From the NCBI GenBank assembly GCA_024225275.1, contig JAAEMS010000099.1, positions 21,362 to 85,361 of the forward strand: a stretch of DNA of 64,000 nucleotides, in the 5' to 3' direction. The translations under genes were made by a program, and so were the position numbers. Positions 26,960 to 37,996 of this stretch are shown one piece after another (positions within the stretch are counted from its first letter, which is position 1; every line of letters starts with the position of its first letter). Under the pieces are notes generated by a model. It saw nothing but the letters and a program-made list of their open reading frames with translations. It did no database searches and was not told where the DNA came from. This stretch comes from Actinomycetes bacterium (GTDB lineage: Bacteria > Actinomycetota > Acidimicrobiia > Acidimicrobiales > JAAEMS01).

Positions 26960-27916
26960 CTGTCTGTCCGCCTCACCCCTACCGAGCTCGTCGACGCCGC
27001 CCGGGCCGGCAACCGCTCGGCCCTCGCCCGCCTCCTGTCCCTCGTCGAGCGGGGTGGCGACGAAGCCCGCGAGGTCGGCCGCCTAACCCATCCGCTGGCC
27101 GGTCACGGCTACACCGTGGGCCTCACCGGTGCTCCCGGTGCGGGGAAGTCCACCCTGACCGGTGCTCTCGTAGCGGTCATGCGCCAACACGAGCTCGAGG
27201 TCGGCGTGCTGGCCATCGACCCCTCATCGCCCTTCTCCGGTGGCGCCATCCTGGGCGACCGGGTGCGCATGCAGGACCATGCCTTGGACCGCAGCGTCTT
27301 CATCCGGTCGATGGCCACCCGTGGCCATCTCGGAGGCCTGGCCCTGGCCACGCCCGAGGCGGTGCGAGTGCTCGAAGCCTCGGGCCGGGAGTGGGTGCTC
27401 ATCGAGACGGTCGGCGTTGGTCAGGTCGAGGTCGAAGTGGCCGGTGCGGCCGACACCACGGTCGTGGTGGTCAACCCCGGCTGGGGTGATGCCGTGCAGG
27501 CCAACAAGGCCGGTCTCATGGAGATAGCCGACCTGTTCGTCATCAACAAGGCTGACCGCCCCGGGGCCGACGACACTCGGCGCGACCTCGATCAGATGCT
27601 CGACTTGTCGAGCCTCGGTGACTGGCGACCTCCTGTCGTGGCCACCTCGGCGGTCACCGGAACTGGTCTCGACGATGTCTGGGCCGCCATTGGTGAGCAT
27701 CGTTCGTACCTCGAATCGTCGGGCCGCCTCGAGAGCAGGAGGGCCGATCGGGTATCCGAGGAGCTGGCCCACATCCTGCGGGAACGGCTCGAGGATCGGG
27801 CCCGCCACCTGGCCGAGGGCCAGGAGTTCGAGAGCCTCCGAGCCGAGGTAGTGGCTCGTCGCCTCGACCCCTGGTCAGCCACCGACCAGTTGCTGGCTCC
27901 GCTCGATCCCGCCTGA
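26960..27916 (+). CDS. meaB: MeaB/ArgK-family GTPase (methylmalonyl-CoA mutase chaperone)
   Basis: G3E-family GTPase that guards loading and reactivation of B12-dependent methylmalonyl-CoA mutase. It has Walker A GAPGAGKST, the switch region IDPSSPFSGGAILGDRVRM, ETVGVGQVEVEV, and NKAD for guanine. The usual N-terminal helical part (LTPTELVDAARAGNRSALARLL) is encoded upstream of the first standard start (GTG 27116), which would cut the protein just before the P-loop. Between the in-frame stop upstream and that GTG the only plausible start is CTG 26960, used here. The mutase genes are not in the window. Confidence 0.85.
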   Translation: MSVRLTPTELVDAARAGNRSALARLLSLVERGGDEAREVGRLTHPLAGHGYTVGLTGAPGAGKSTLTGALVAVMRQHELEVGVLAIDPSSPFSGGAILGDRVRMQDHALDRSVFIRSMATRGHLGGLALATPEAVRVLEASGREWVLIETVGVGQVEVEVAGAADTTVVVVNPGWGDAVQANKAGLMEIADLFVINKADRPGADDTRRDLDQMLDLSSLGDWRPPVVATSAVTGTGLDDVWAAIGEHRSYLESSGRLESRRADRVSEELAHILRERLEDRARHLAEGQEFESLRAEVVARRLDPWSATDQLLAPLDPA

Positions 27917-27971
27917 GCGTGGCGGGCCTCCAGACTGCAACGACTCACCAGCCCGGCCGTTCAGAACCTGA

Positions 27972-28340
27972 TCAGCTGCCCAAGCGGTCGCGGATCTCGG
28001 TGAGCAGGTCGATTTCCGACGGGCCCGAGTCTTCTTCGTCTGCGGGCTTCCGGGCGCTGTTGTAGGCCTTGACCAGCAGGAAGATCACGAAGGCGATGGC
28101 CACGAAGGTGATGACGGTGTTGATGAATCTGCCGTAGAAGATCCTGGCGTCGCCCAGGTCCATCGACAGGCCACCGAAGTCGGGCTGGCCGAACACGGCC
28201 GCGACGATCTGCATGATCACATCGTCGACCAACGACTGGACGACAGGGGCGAAGGCCAGGGCCATGATCAGGCCGACGGCAACCTCGAACACGCCACCCT
28301 TGTCTATGAACTCCCTGAACTCCTTGAGCATATTGTTCAT
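27972..28340 (-). CDS. mscL: Large-conductance mechanosensitive channel MscL
   Basis: Pentameric membrane channel that opens under high tension to relieve hypo-osmotic shock. The N-terminal helix MLKEFREFIDKGGVFEVAVGLIMALAF is conserved, followed by a periplasmic loop, TM2 (FINTVITFVAIAFVIFLLVKAYN) and a charged C-terminal helix. It has 122 aa from ATG 28340. A strong AGGAGG about 10 nt upstream fixes the start and rejects longer readings. Confidence 0.96.
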   Translation of the reverse strand: MNNMLKEFREFIDKGGVFEVAVGLIMALAFAPVVQSLVDDVIMQIVAAVFGQPDFGGLSMDLGDARIFYGRFINTVITFVAIAFVIFLLVKAYNSARKPADEEDSGPSEIDLLTEIRDRLGS

Positions 28341-28447
28341 GTCCGCTTCCCTCCTGGTACCTACGGTACCGCTGCTCAAGAGCGTAGGGCCCCGGACAGT
28401 GTTGGTTCCACCATTGTCAGTGATGCTTGTTCGGCCGTTGGCGCCGC

Positions 28448-28453
28448 TACCTT
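28448..28453 (+). promoter_or_regulatory. Leaderless -10 box of the rhomboid gene
   Basis: TACCTT ends 7 nt before the GTG at 28461. The remainder of the 120-bp gap to mscL contains the mscL ribosome-binding site on the other strand and a small GGTAC repeat near 28356-28370. Confidence 0.45.
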
Positions 28454-28460
28454 CGAATGG

Positions 28461-29348
28461 GTGACCGACTACACCCCTGGAGCCAGCCCTGACGAGGGAG
28501 CTCCGACCGATGTTTCGTGCTACCGCCACCCCGACCGGACCTCGGGCGTGAGTTGCCAACGGTGCGAGCGGCCGATCTGCCCTGACTGTATGAAGAGCGC
28601 CTCGGTGGGCTTCCACTGCCCCGAGTGTGTGAGCTCCCACAGCCAGCGGGTGGTCACCCCCAGCGACCTGGCCCGGGCTCCCGTCGTGACCATGGCCCTG
28701 ATCGCCATCAACGCCCTGGTCTTCGTCGCTGATCGCCTGGCTGATGCCCAGACCACCCAGAACGGGTCCGGCACGGACCTCACCCTCGAGGGATGGCTCT
28801 TCGGCCCTGCCGTGGCCGACGGTGAATGGTGGCGGATCGTGACCTCGGGGTTCCTGCACTCCGGCCTGATGCATGTGGGTTTCAACCTCTATATGTTGTG
28901 GATCCTCGGAAACCAGCTCGAACCGGCAGTGGGTCGGGTCCGGTTCGGTGGCATCTACGCGGCCTCTCTGGTGGCGGGGTCAGTCGGCGTGCTCTTGCTC
29001 GACCCTCGCGTTCCCACCCTCGGGGCCAGTGGGGCCGTGTTCGGCCTCCTCGGTGCCCTGGTGGCGCTGGCTCACGGGAGGGGGGTGAGTCTCAGCCAGA
29101 CCGGCCTCGGACCGATCCTGGCCATCAACCTGGTGCTCACCTTTGCCTCCTCGCGGATCTCGGTGGGCGGACACCTGGGCGGGCTGGTCGGAGGACTGGT
29201 GACCGGCTGGCTGGTGCTGACCCTGACCGATGCGGCCCGGTCCGGGAAGATCGATCGCAAGCTGGCCAGAGCCGCCTCGATGGCGGCCCCTTGGATTGTC
29301 GGGGTCGGCTTGTTCGCCGTGGCCCTGACCCTGGCCCAGCAGATCTGA
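28461..29348 (+). CDS. Rhomboid-family intramembrane serine protease with N-terminal zinc-binding domain
   Basis: Membrane protease of 295 aa. Residues about 18-60 hold paired Cys/His motifs (CYRH, CQRCERPICPDCM, FHCPECV) of a B-box-like zinc finger. Six membrane helices follow. HSGLMHVGFNLYMLW is the conserved helix-2 region, the catalytic serine is S190 in GASGAVFG, and the catalytic histidine is H238 in GGHLGGLVGG. Both catalytic residues are present, so it should be active. The zinc-finger fusion is common in actinobacterial rhomboids. Substrates unknown. Confidence 0.93.
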   Translation: MTDYTPGASPDEGAPTDVSCYRHPDRTSGVSCQRCERPICPDCMKSASVGFHCPECVSSHSQRVVTPSDLARAPVVTMALIAINALVFVADRLADAQTTQNGSGTDLTLEGWLFGPAVADGEWWRIVTSGFLHSGLMHVGFNLYMLWILGNQLEPAVGRVRFGGIYAASLVAGSVGVLLLDPRVPTLGASGAVFGLLGALVALAHGRGVSLSQTGLGPILAINLVLTFASSRISVGGHLGGLVGGLVTGWLVLTLTDAARSGKIDRKLARAASMAAPWIVGVGLFAVALTLAQQI

Positions 29349-29352
29349 GTCG

Positions 29353-30087
29353 CTAGGCCCTCCAGGTGGACACGTGGGCTCCGCTGGTGGTGTCGAAGGG
29401 GGTGCCCAACCAGTCGGCGCTGCGCGACTCCAGGGTCAGCCCGGCTCTGGTGGCCATGGCGTCCAGCTGGTCGGGGGTGGCGTAGCGGATCATCCATGGC
29501 CGCAGCCGCACCGGTTCACCGTCGGCCAGCTCGATGACCTGTCCACTCACCGTCTGGTCCACCGGGTCACGGCGGGTGGCCATCAAGACCACCTGGCCGG
29601 TGCTCATGCGGGTGGGTGACACCCCCGACAACGGGGCATCAGGGACGGGCACGAAACACTCCAGCACGAGGGCCCCACCGGGTTGGAGGGCCCGAGCCGC
29701 CCCCTCGATCACCCGGGTCTGGGCCTCCTCGGTGGTCAGGTTGAAGAAGGTGTTGAAGGCCGCCACCACCACTCGGCACGAGCCGTCCTCGACCCCGAGA
29801 TCCTCGGCCATGTCGCCAACCGTCACCGGAACCTCGTCCCCGCCCGGTTTGGTTCGTAGGGCGGCCACCATCGACGATGAGGCGTCGACACCGGTCACCC
29901 TCACTCCCGCGTCGATCAGGGGGAGGGCGATGCGGCCACTCCCGATGCCGAGCTCGAGCAGGAGACCGTCACCGGCAAGCTCGCAGAGCCGGGCCACGGT
30001 GCCTTCGACGTCGCTGATGTCGCGGTACCAGGTGTCATAGACGTCAGCGAAGTGGTCGCCGTAGGTCTCGGGCTGGTAGTCGTCCAC
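29353..30087 (-). CDS. Class I SAM-dependent methyltransferase
   Basis: Soluble methyltransferase (244 aa) with motif I LLLELGIGSGRIALPL, the acidic residue after strand 2 (VTGVDAS), and motif II/III residues around VVVAAFNTFFNL and ALQPGGALVLE. DDYQPETYGDHFADVYDTWY at the N-terminus is typical of a family of small actinobacterial methyltransferases of unknown substrate. It starts with GTG, 43 bp from the divergent cysteine desulfurase, with CATTCT 6 nt before the start. Confidence 0.82.
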   Translation of the reverse strand: MDDYQPETYGDHFADVYDTWYRDISDVEGTVARLCELAGDGLLLELGIGSGRIALPLIDAGVRVTGVDASSSMVAALRTKPGGDEVPVTVGDMAEDLGVEDGSCRVVVAAFNTFFNLTTEEAQTRVIEGAARALQPGGALVLECFVPVPDAPLSGVSPTRMSTGQVVLMATRRDPVDQTVSGQVIELADGEPVRLRPWMIRYATPDQLDAMATRAGLTLESRSADWLGTPFDTTSGAHVSTWRA

Positions 30088-30117
30088 CGCCCAAGAATGC
30101 CAGGGGGGACTGCTTGG

Positions 30118-30123
30118 TACCCT
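30118..30123 (+). promoter_or_regulatory. Leaderless -10 box of the cysteine desulfurase gene
   Basis: TACCCT ends 7 nt before the ATG at 30131. Confidence 0.5.
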
Positions 30124-30130
30124 TTCCGGG

Positions 30131-31282
30131 ATGAGTGCCTACCTCGACAATGGGGCCACAACGCCGATGCGGCCCGAGGCCATCGCCGCCATGGAGCCCT
30201 ATCTGCGTGGCACCTTCGCCAACCCGTCCGGCGCCCACCGGGCCGCCCGCGACGCCCGGAGGGCCATTGAGGACGCCCGCGACATCATCGCTGAGGTGTT
30301 GGGGGCTCAACCGGGCGAGGTCGTGTTCACTGGAGGTGGTTCCGAGGCCGACAACACCGCCGTATTCGGGGTGGCCCGCCGCCACGGGGGCCGACTTCTG
30401 TGCTCCCGGTTCGAACACCATGCGGTCCTGGAACCGGTCGAGCATCTGGGTGGCGACCTGGTCGACATCACCCCGTCGGGCCTGGTCGACCTCGACCATC
30501 TCGACACCCTGCTCGACTCCGATGTGGGGCTGGTCTCGGTGATGGCGGTGAACAACGAGGTGGGTACGATCCAGCCCCTCCCCGAGGTCGTCGAGCGGGT
30601 GCGCCGCCAGGCCCCCGACGCCCTGGTCCACACCGATGCGGTGCAGGCCCTGTGCTGGCTCGACGTGGCCGAGCTCACCCGCGGGGCCGATCTGGTGGCC
30701 ATCAGCGGCCACAAGTTCGGCGGACCCAAGGGGTGTGGTGCTCTGGTGGTTCGCGAAGGGGTCGAGATCGAACCCCTCATCATGGGTGGTGGCCAGGAGC
30801 GCGACCGGCGCGGCGGCACCCACAATGTGGCCGGGATCGTGGCGCTGGCCGAGGCAGCCCGGCTCACCGTGGCCGGTCGGGCCGAGACGGTCAACCGGGT
30901 GGGAGCCCTTCGCGACCGCCTGCTCTCGGGCTTGTTCCACCACATCCCTGACCTGGTCGAGACCGGTGTGACCGGGGGTGATCGCGGCGCCAAGATCGCC
31001 GGCAACGCCCATGTGTGTATCCCCGGCATCGAGACCGAGGCCCTACTGGTCCTACTCGAACGCCAGGATGTGTTCGCGTCGGCCGCTTCGTCGTGTGCCA
31101 GTGGAGCGATGGAGCCGTCCCACGTCTTGGCCGCCATGGGCGTCGAAAGGCAGCTGGCCTTCGGAAGCCTGCGTCTGACCCTGGGCCCCGAGACCACCGG
31201 CGCCGAGATCGACTGTGCTCTCGAAGTCATTCCCGCTGCGGTGGAGCAGCTGCGAGCGGGTGCGCCGGCGGTCGCATCCTGA
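30131..31282 (+). CDS. Cysteine desulfurase (NifS/IscS family)
   Basis: PLP-dependent enzyme that removes sulfur from cysteine and holds it as a persulfide. The N-terminal YLDNGATTPMRPEA, PLP lysine K195 in ISGHKFGGPKG, and active-site C322 in SSCASGAMEPSHVL are present. The long SSCASG-type loop marks the class I (IscS/NifS) group that hands sulfur to partner proteins. mnmA follows two bases after its stop, so it most likely supplies sulfur for tRNA 2-thiouridine and perhaps for Fe-S clusters. Confidence 0.95.
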   Translation: MSAYLDNGATTPMRPEAIAAMEPYLRGTFANPSGAHRAARDARRAIEDARDIIAEVLGAQPGEVVFTGGGSEADNTAVFGVARRHGGRLLCSRFEHHAVLEPVEHLGGDLVDITPSGLVDLDHLDTLLDSDVGLVSVMAVNNEVGTIQPLPEVVERVRRQAPDALVHTDAVQALCWLDVAELTRGADLVAISGHKFGGPKGCGALVVREGVEIEPLIMGGGQERDRRGGTHNVAGIVALAEAARLTVAGRAETVNRVGALRDRLLSGLFHHIPDLVETGVTGGDRGAKIAGNAHVCIPGIETEALLVLLERQDVFASAASSCASGAMEPSHVLAAMGVERQLAFGSLRLTLGPETTGAEIDCALEVIPAAVEQLRAGAPAVAS

Positions 31283-31284
31283 CC

Positions 31285-32322
31285 GTGCCCTCCAGCCGCG
31301 GGCCCGTGCTCGTCGCCATGTCGGGCGGTGTCGATTCGTCGGTGGCCGCGGCGCGCCTCATCGGGGAAGGCCGCGAGGTCGTGGGTGTCACCATGAAGCT
31401 GTGGGGTGGCGACTCCGACTCCGGGTGCTGTTCGGTGGCCGACGTCGATGATGCTCGCCGGGCCGCCGATCGGCTCGGGATCGAGCACCATGTCTTCAAC
31501 TTCGGCGACGATTTCGATGCCTTCGTGGTCGAGCCCTATGTCGAGGCCCATCGGCGGGGCATCACTCCCAACCCCTGCGTCGAGTGCAACCGCCACCTGA
31601 AGTTCGACCGTCTCCTCGATCGGGCCCGGGCTCTGGGTTTCGAGACGGTGGCCACCGGACACCACGCCCGGATCGTCGAGCACGACGGTCGGCGCTGGAT
31701 CGGCCGGGGCGGCGATCCGACCAAGGACCAGTCGTACGTGTTGCACATGCTCGATCAGGGGCAGCTGGCCGGCATCGAGCTGCCCATCGGTCACCTCACC
31801 AAGGACATGGTCCGCCAGGAGGCCCGGCGACTCGACCTGCCCACCGCCGACAAGCCCGACAGCCAGGACGTGTGCTTCATCACCTCGGTGGCCGGCCGCG
31901 AGACCTTCCTGGGTAGTCGCATCCCCCTGCGGGCAGGAGTGGCCGTCGATCGGGATGGGAACGCGGTGGGTGAAGTGCCGGCCATCGAGATGGTCACGAT
32001 CGGTCAGCGCAAGGGCCTGGGAGTCAGTGGTGTCGATGGGCCCCGCTACGCGGTGGCGGTCGACGTCGACGGGGGCATTGTCACCGTGGGCCGGGCCGCC
32101 GATCTGTTGTGCGATGAGCTGGCGCTGGGCCCCATGAGCTGGGCCGACACCGAGTTCGAGGGGGACGTCATGGTCCAGGTGTCGGCCCACGGGACCCCTC
32201 GGGCCGCTACCTACGGCAATGGTGTGGTGGGGTGGCACCAGCCGGAACGGCGGGTCGCCGCGGGCCAGAGTGTGGTTCTCTACACCGATGACCGTGTGTT
32301 GGGGGGCGGCCCGGCGGCCTGA
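31285..32322 (+). CDS. mnmA: tRNA-specific 2-thiouridylase
   Basis: Adds sulfur to U34 of tRNA for Lys, Glu and Gln. The PP-loop ATP motif is SGGVDSS. Catalytic cysteines are C98 (TPNPCVECN) and C197 (DSQDVCFI), and GHHARI and GQRKGLGV are conserved. The GTG at 31285, two bases after the desulfurase stop, gives 345 aa with normal N-terminal length. The tight pairing with a cysteine desulfurase explains its sulfur source. Confidence 0.95.
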   Translation: MPSSRGPVLVAMSGGVDSSVAAARLIGEGREVVGVTMKLWGGDSDSGCCSVADVDDARRAADRLGIEHHVFNFGDDFDAFVVEPYVEAHRRGITPNPCVECNRHLKFDRLLDRARALGFETVATGHHARIVEHDGRRWIGRGGDPTKDQSYVLHMLDQGQLAGIELPIGHLTKDMVRQEARRLDLPTADKPDSQDVCFITSVAGRETFLGSRIPLRAGVAVDRDGNAVGEVPAIEMVTIGQRKGLGVSGVDGPRYAVAVDVDGGIVTVGRAADLLCDELALGPMSWADTEFEGDVMVQVSAHGTPRAATYGNGVVGWHQPERRVAAGQSVVLYTDDRVLGGGPAA

Positions 32323-32329
32323 GGCGGAT

Positions 32330-33232
32330 TCAACCGCGAACCACCCGACGGCGGTCGGCCTCGTCGAGGAGGGCCCCCGGCCGGGTCGGGGTGAACAGGA
32401 GCGAATCGGTCTCGAGCGGCTCGGGGTCCCGACGGGGGTGCCGGCGGGTGACCGCGGTGGGCGAGACGAGGTCGAGCTGGAGGACCAGGCCCGGAGCGCT
32501 CTGGGTGAGGTCGGTTCCGGCTGTGTCGGCCGGGGCCGCCCCCAGGGAGCGGACCGTCGTGCGGGGGAACAGGACTGGTTCGACCAGGCTGACAGGGTCG
32601 TGGATGACGAACCCGGCGGGCACGAACACCACCCAGCGGCGGGCCAGGCTGTGCAGGCCCCTGATCGCCAAGGCGGCAGCCGGGAGGCCGATCACCAGCG
32701 CCAGACCTCCGAGTACCCAGCTCCGGGCGGCCAAGAGCAGGGGACCGGCCACCACACCGATGGCGGCCACGGCCCACACCACAGCCATCGGGCCGACCAG
32801 CAGGGCGCCGGGCGGCCGCAGGGCCATGCGCCGCTCGTCACCGTAGGACGAACCGTTGACGAACAGGTCGCCGACCTGGGGGCTCATGGCCAGGGCGGCA
32901 GCCAGGACGGTGACGGTGAGGGCGATCATGGCGGTAGCTCCGTCGGCATCGGTGATCCAGGCCCACAGGGCCCCTGCCGCGGCGGCGGGGCCCAGAACTC
33001 GGATGGCAGTCAGGGTTTCGGTGCGAGGAACAAGGGTGGCGGTGAGACCCAGCAGCCAACCACCCCACAGGATGACCGCCGCGGTCAACCGGACCGCCGA
33101 ACTGCGCCCGTCGAGGGCGTCGGCGAAGGCGGGGCCGGCTACCACCGGCACCACCAGCCAAACGGCACGCAGAGCCCAGGCCCCGGTGACCATCTCGATT
33201 GCCTGGCTGGAGAAGCTCGTCGTTTCGGACAT
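32330..33232 (-). CDS. Hypothetical membrane protein with PH-like C-terminal domain
   Basis: Not firmly recognised. The 300-aa protein has about six hydrophobic segments in the first 200 residues. A soluble C-terminal part follows (WVVFVPAGFVIHDPVSLVEPVLFPR, LVLQLDLVSPTAV) that resembles the bacterial PH domains of actinobacterial membrane proteins. ATG 33232 is preferred, with GGAAGG just upstream. Its 3' end meets mnmA tail to tail with 7 bp between. Confidence 0.6.
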   Translation of the reverse strand: MSETTSFSSQAIEMVTGAWALRAVWLVVPVVAGPAFADALDGRSSAVRLTAAVILWGGWLLGLTATLVPRTETLTAIRVLGPAAAAGALWAWITDADGATAMIALTVTVLAAALAMSPQVGDLFVNGSSYGDERRMALRPPGALLVGPMAVVWAVAAIGVVAGPLLLAARSWVLGGLALVIGLPAAALAIRGLHSLARRWVVFVPAGFVIHDPVSLVEPVLFPRTTVRSLGAAPADTAGTDLTQSAPGLVLQLDLVSPTAVTRRHPRRDPEPLETDSLLFTPTRPGALLDEADRRRVVRG

Positions 33233-33312
33233 CGCCTTCCAGCCTGACCGTTCGACGCCCACCGAACCAAACCACGGACCCTCCGGGGCGGCCGGGCGGG
33301 TGGTGGCACCGG

Positions 33313-35427
<2,115 letters not shown>

Positions 35428-35430
35428 GTC

Positions 35431-35967
35431 CTAGAAGACGCTGAAGCACCAGCTGGTGATGCGGGCCCCGTTGGGCCCGTCGGCGATGGGCCAGTAGCGG
35501 GCGGTTACACAGGTTTCGCCGGGGCCGAGCTCCTCGATGGCCAGCCCGGGGCCGGGTCGGAAGAAGATCTGGCCCTGATTGATGTTCCCGATCGGGATCC
35601 GCTGGCGGATCTCGCGGAGGGTGGACTCATCGTCGATACCGAGCTGGGCCATGGTGGTTTCGTCGTCGGGGATGACGAAGGTTCGGCCGTTGTTCTCGAC
35701 CACCAGGCTGCCTACCCAGCCGCTCTCGAGGTCGATGCCGAAGACATCGGTGGCTGACACACTGCTGGCCCCGTCGACGGGTCGGAGAGTTTGGACGATG
35801 GAACCGCCCCTGCTGGCTCCGGAGCCCGCGGTGGACTGGCGGGAGGCCAATGCGATGGCGCCCACGGCCACGACCAGGGCCCCCAGCAGGATCAGTCGGC
35901 GCCGCCACTTCTCGGCGGGGGTGAACAGTTCGACGCCGTCGAGGGGATCGTTGGAGGTCTTCGCCAC
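35431..35967 (-). CDS. Single-pass membrane-anchored hypothetical protein
   Basis: Not recognised. The 178-aa protein has a cytoplasmic N-terminus (KTSNDPLDGVELFTPAEKWRRR), one helix (LILLGALVVAVGAIALA) and an extracytoplasmic domain of about 125 residues containing two Cys (GETCVTARYW and ITSWCFSVF), possibly a disulfide. GTG 35967 is preferred over the longer frame, whose N-terminus is basic and low in complexity. It is divergent from the Ser/Thr kinase gene across 67 bp. Confidence 0.65.
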   Translation of the reverse strand: MAKTSNDPLDGVELFTPAEKWRRRLILLGALVVAVGAIALASRQSTAGSGASRGGSIVQTLRPVDGASSVSATDVFGIDLESGWVGSLVVENNGRTFVIPDDETTMAQLGIDDESTLREIRQRIPIGNINQGQIFFRPGPGLAIEELGPGETCVTARYWPIADGPNGARITSWCFSVF

Positions 35968-36022
35968 GGCCCAAGTCTGCCCAACATTTCCTCCCCTCCC
36001 ACGGAGCGACTTCTCTCGCCTG

Positions 36023-36028
36023 TAGTTT
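36023..36028 (+). promoter_or_regulatory. Leaderless -10 box of the Ser/Thr kinase gene
   Basis: TAGTTT ends 6 nt before the GTG at 36035, which supports that start over the ATG five codons later. Confidence 0.5.
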
Positions 36029-36034
36029 CGAGGG

Positions 36035-37975
36035 GTGGCCGTGAACCGCATGTCGGATCAGATCGGCCGGGTGCTCGGCGGGCGCTACCGGTTACTGGCT
36101 CCAGTGGGCCTCGGGGCGTCGGCCATGGTGTTCCTGGCCGAGGACGTGCAGTTGCACCGTCGCGTCGCGGTCAAACTGCTCCACGAGGGGTTGGCTGACG
36201 ATGAGAAGTTCCTCAAACGGTTCCGGGCCGAGGCCCGTTCGTCGGCCCAGCTGAACCATCAGAACATCGTCGTGGTCCACGACTGGGGTGGCGATGGAGC
36301 TGACGCCACCCCCTCGTCGCCCTATCTGGTCACTGAGTACCTGGGAGGCGGGAGTCTCCGCAGCCTCCTCGACAACACCCGCCTCACGGTGCCGCAGGCC
36401 CTCGTAGTGGGGCTTCAGGCGGCGCGGGGGCTGGCCCACGCCCACAACCGGGGCTTCGTTCACCGAGACATCAAGCCGGCCAACCTCCTGTTCGGTGACG
36501 ATGGTCGGCTTCGGGTGGCTGACTTCGGCATCGCCCGGGCTCTGGCCGAGGCCGCCTGGACCGAGCCCAACGGGGCTGTGGTGGGTACCGCCCGCTACGC
36601 CTCGCCCGAGCAGGCGCTGGGTGAACGGGTCGACGGTCGGGGCGATGTGTACTCCTTGGCTCTCACCCTGGTCGAGGCCCTCACCGGGGCGGTGCCGTTC
36701 TCGGCCGATACGACAATTGCCACTCTCATGGCCCGCATCGACACCGACCTCGAGCCCGACGAGCGGTGGGGAGCCCTGGCCGGCCCGCTGGCTCGGGCCG
36801 GGCGGGCCGACCGGGACCAGCGACTCGACTCTGATGGTCTGGTCACCGCGCTCATGGCGGTGGCCGACGAGGTCGGTCCGGCCGAGCCTCTCGCGCTTGA
36901 GGCCACGTCGATGGAGGGTGGGGGAGCGGTACCCGGTGAAGGTGACGCCACCGTGGCACTCACATCGGTGGGCCCGGTCGTCACCCTCGAAGGGGCCGCC
37001 CCGCCCCCCGCCGGAACCGAGCCGGTCCTGGCGCCCCCGGACCAGGAGTCGATACCGGCCGAGCCTCCTGGGTGGCGCCGGTCGTGGTTGGTCCGTATTG
37101 CTGGGGCCGTCGCCGCTATCGCCTTGTTCGCCGGTGGGATCTTCCTGGTCACCCAGGTGGCCGACCGATGGCTCACCGGATCCGACTCACCCACGACGGC
37201 ACCGTCGCTGGTGGGGATCACCCTCGCCGAAGCCCAGGAGGTAGCGGCCGAGAAGGGCTGGGCCCTCGAGGTGGAGCGGGCTCCATCGGATTCGGTGGCC
37301 GAGGGCTCGGTCATGGCCCAATCCCCCCTCGAGGGAGAACCCCTCGGACCCGAGGGCGTGATCGACATCACGGTGAGTTCTGGCCTGCCCATTGTCTCGG
37401 TGCCGAACGTGCGCAATGTGTCCCTCGACGGAGCCCTGACCCGGATCCGAGAAGGGGCGCTTCGGGTGGGTGCGGTCAGCGAGGAGTTCGACGAGTCGAT
37501 TGGGGCCGGTCGGGTCGTGTCCACCAGCCCCACCGGAGCGGTTCAACAGGGGACTGACATCGACGTCATGGTGTCGAAGGGTCCGGCCCCCCGCCCGGTC
37601 CCCGAGGTTGTGGAGCTCAGCGAAGCCGACGCCGTCGCCGCCATTGAGCGGATCCAGCTCGTCGCCCTGGTGGTCGCCGAGGCCAGTCGCGAGGTTCCCG
37701 AGGGTGTCGCCATCCGCACCGAGCCCGCCCTGGGCACTGAGGTTGCCCGTGGGTCAACGGTCACTGTGGTCGTGTCGAGTGGTCTGCCCTTCGTGACGGT
37801 ACCCGACGTGATCGGTGAGCCTGCCGCGGCTGCCGCCGACATCCTCGAAGCCGTAGGCCTGGTGGTCACCGACACCGTTGGCCCACCCAACACCGAGGTC
37901 CTCTTCACCGACCCCGCCGCCGGCGACACCGTTCGCGAAGGCACCGGCATCCGCATCATCAGCGCCACTGACTAG
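36035..37975 (+). CDS. PknB-type Ser/Thr protein kinase with PASTA repeats
   Basis: Transmembrane Hanks-type kinase that senses peptidoglycan or lipid II and tunes cell wall growth and division. The kinase domain (about 16-280) has GLGASAMVFLAED, ATP lysine K47, catalytic HRDIKPANLL (D145) and DFGIA. A Pro/Ala-rich juxtamembrane part leads to one membrane helix (about 351-375). Four extracellular PASTA repeats follow (beginning near APSLVGITL, VPNVRNVSL, VPEVVELSE and VPDVIGEPA). Length (646 aa) is usual. It stands alone here, without the cell-division genes that flank PknB in many actinobacteria. Confidence 0.95.
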   Translation: MAVNRMSDQIGRVLGGRYRLLAPVGLGASAMVFLAEDVQLHRRVAVKLLHEGLADDEKFLKRFRAEARSSAQLNHQNIVVVHDWGGDGADATPSSPYLVTEYLGGGSLRSLLDNTRLTVPQALVVGLQAARGLAHAHNRGFVHRDIKPANLLFGDDGRLRVADFGIARALAEAAWTEPNGAVVGTARYASPEQALGERVDGRGDVYSLALTLVEALTGAVPFSADTTIATLMARIDTDLEPDERWGALAGPLARAGRADRDQRLDSDGLVTALMAVADEVGPAEPLALEATSMEGGGAVPGEGDATVALTSVGPVVTLEGAAPPPAGTEPVLAPPDQESIPAEPPGWRRSWLVRIAGAVAAIALFAGGIFLVTQVADRWLTGSDSPTTAPSLVGITLAEAQEVAAEKGWALEVERAPSDSVAEGSVMAQSPLEGEPLGPEGVIDITVSSGLPIVSVPNVRNVSLDGALTRIREGALRVGAVSEEFDESIGAGRVVSTSPTGAVQQGTDIDVMVSKGPAPRPVPEVVELSEADAVAAIERIQLVALVVAEASREVPEGVAIRTEPALGTEVARGSTVTVVVSSGLPFVTVPDVIGEPAAAAADILEAVGLVVTDTVGPPNTEVLFTDPAAGDTVREGTGIRIISATD

Positions 37976-37996
37976 GTCCCGCAGGAGGGAATGGGA

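Noticed and set aside
27116..27916. meaB starting at GTG 27116
   Set aside because: This would begin immediately before the P-loop and drop the conserved N-terminal helical region encoded upstream.
28350..28375. GGTACC repeat near the mscL ribosome-binding site considered as a regulatory palindrome
   Set aside because: GGTACCTACGGTACC is short and imperfectly centred, and nothing else supports an operator.
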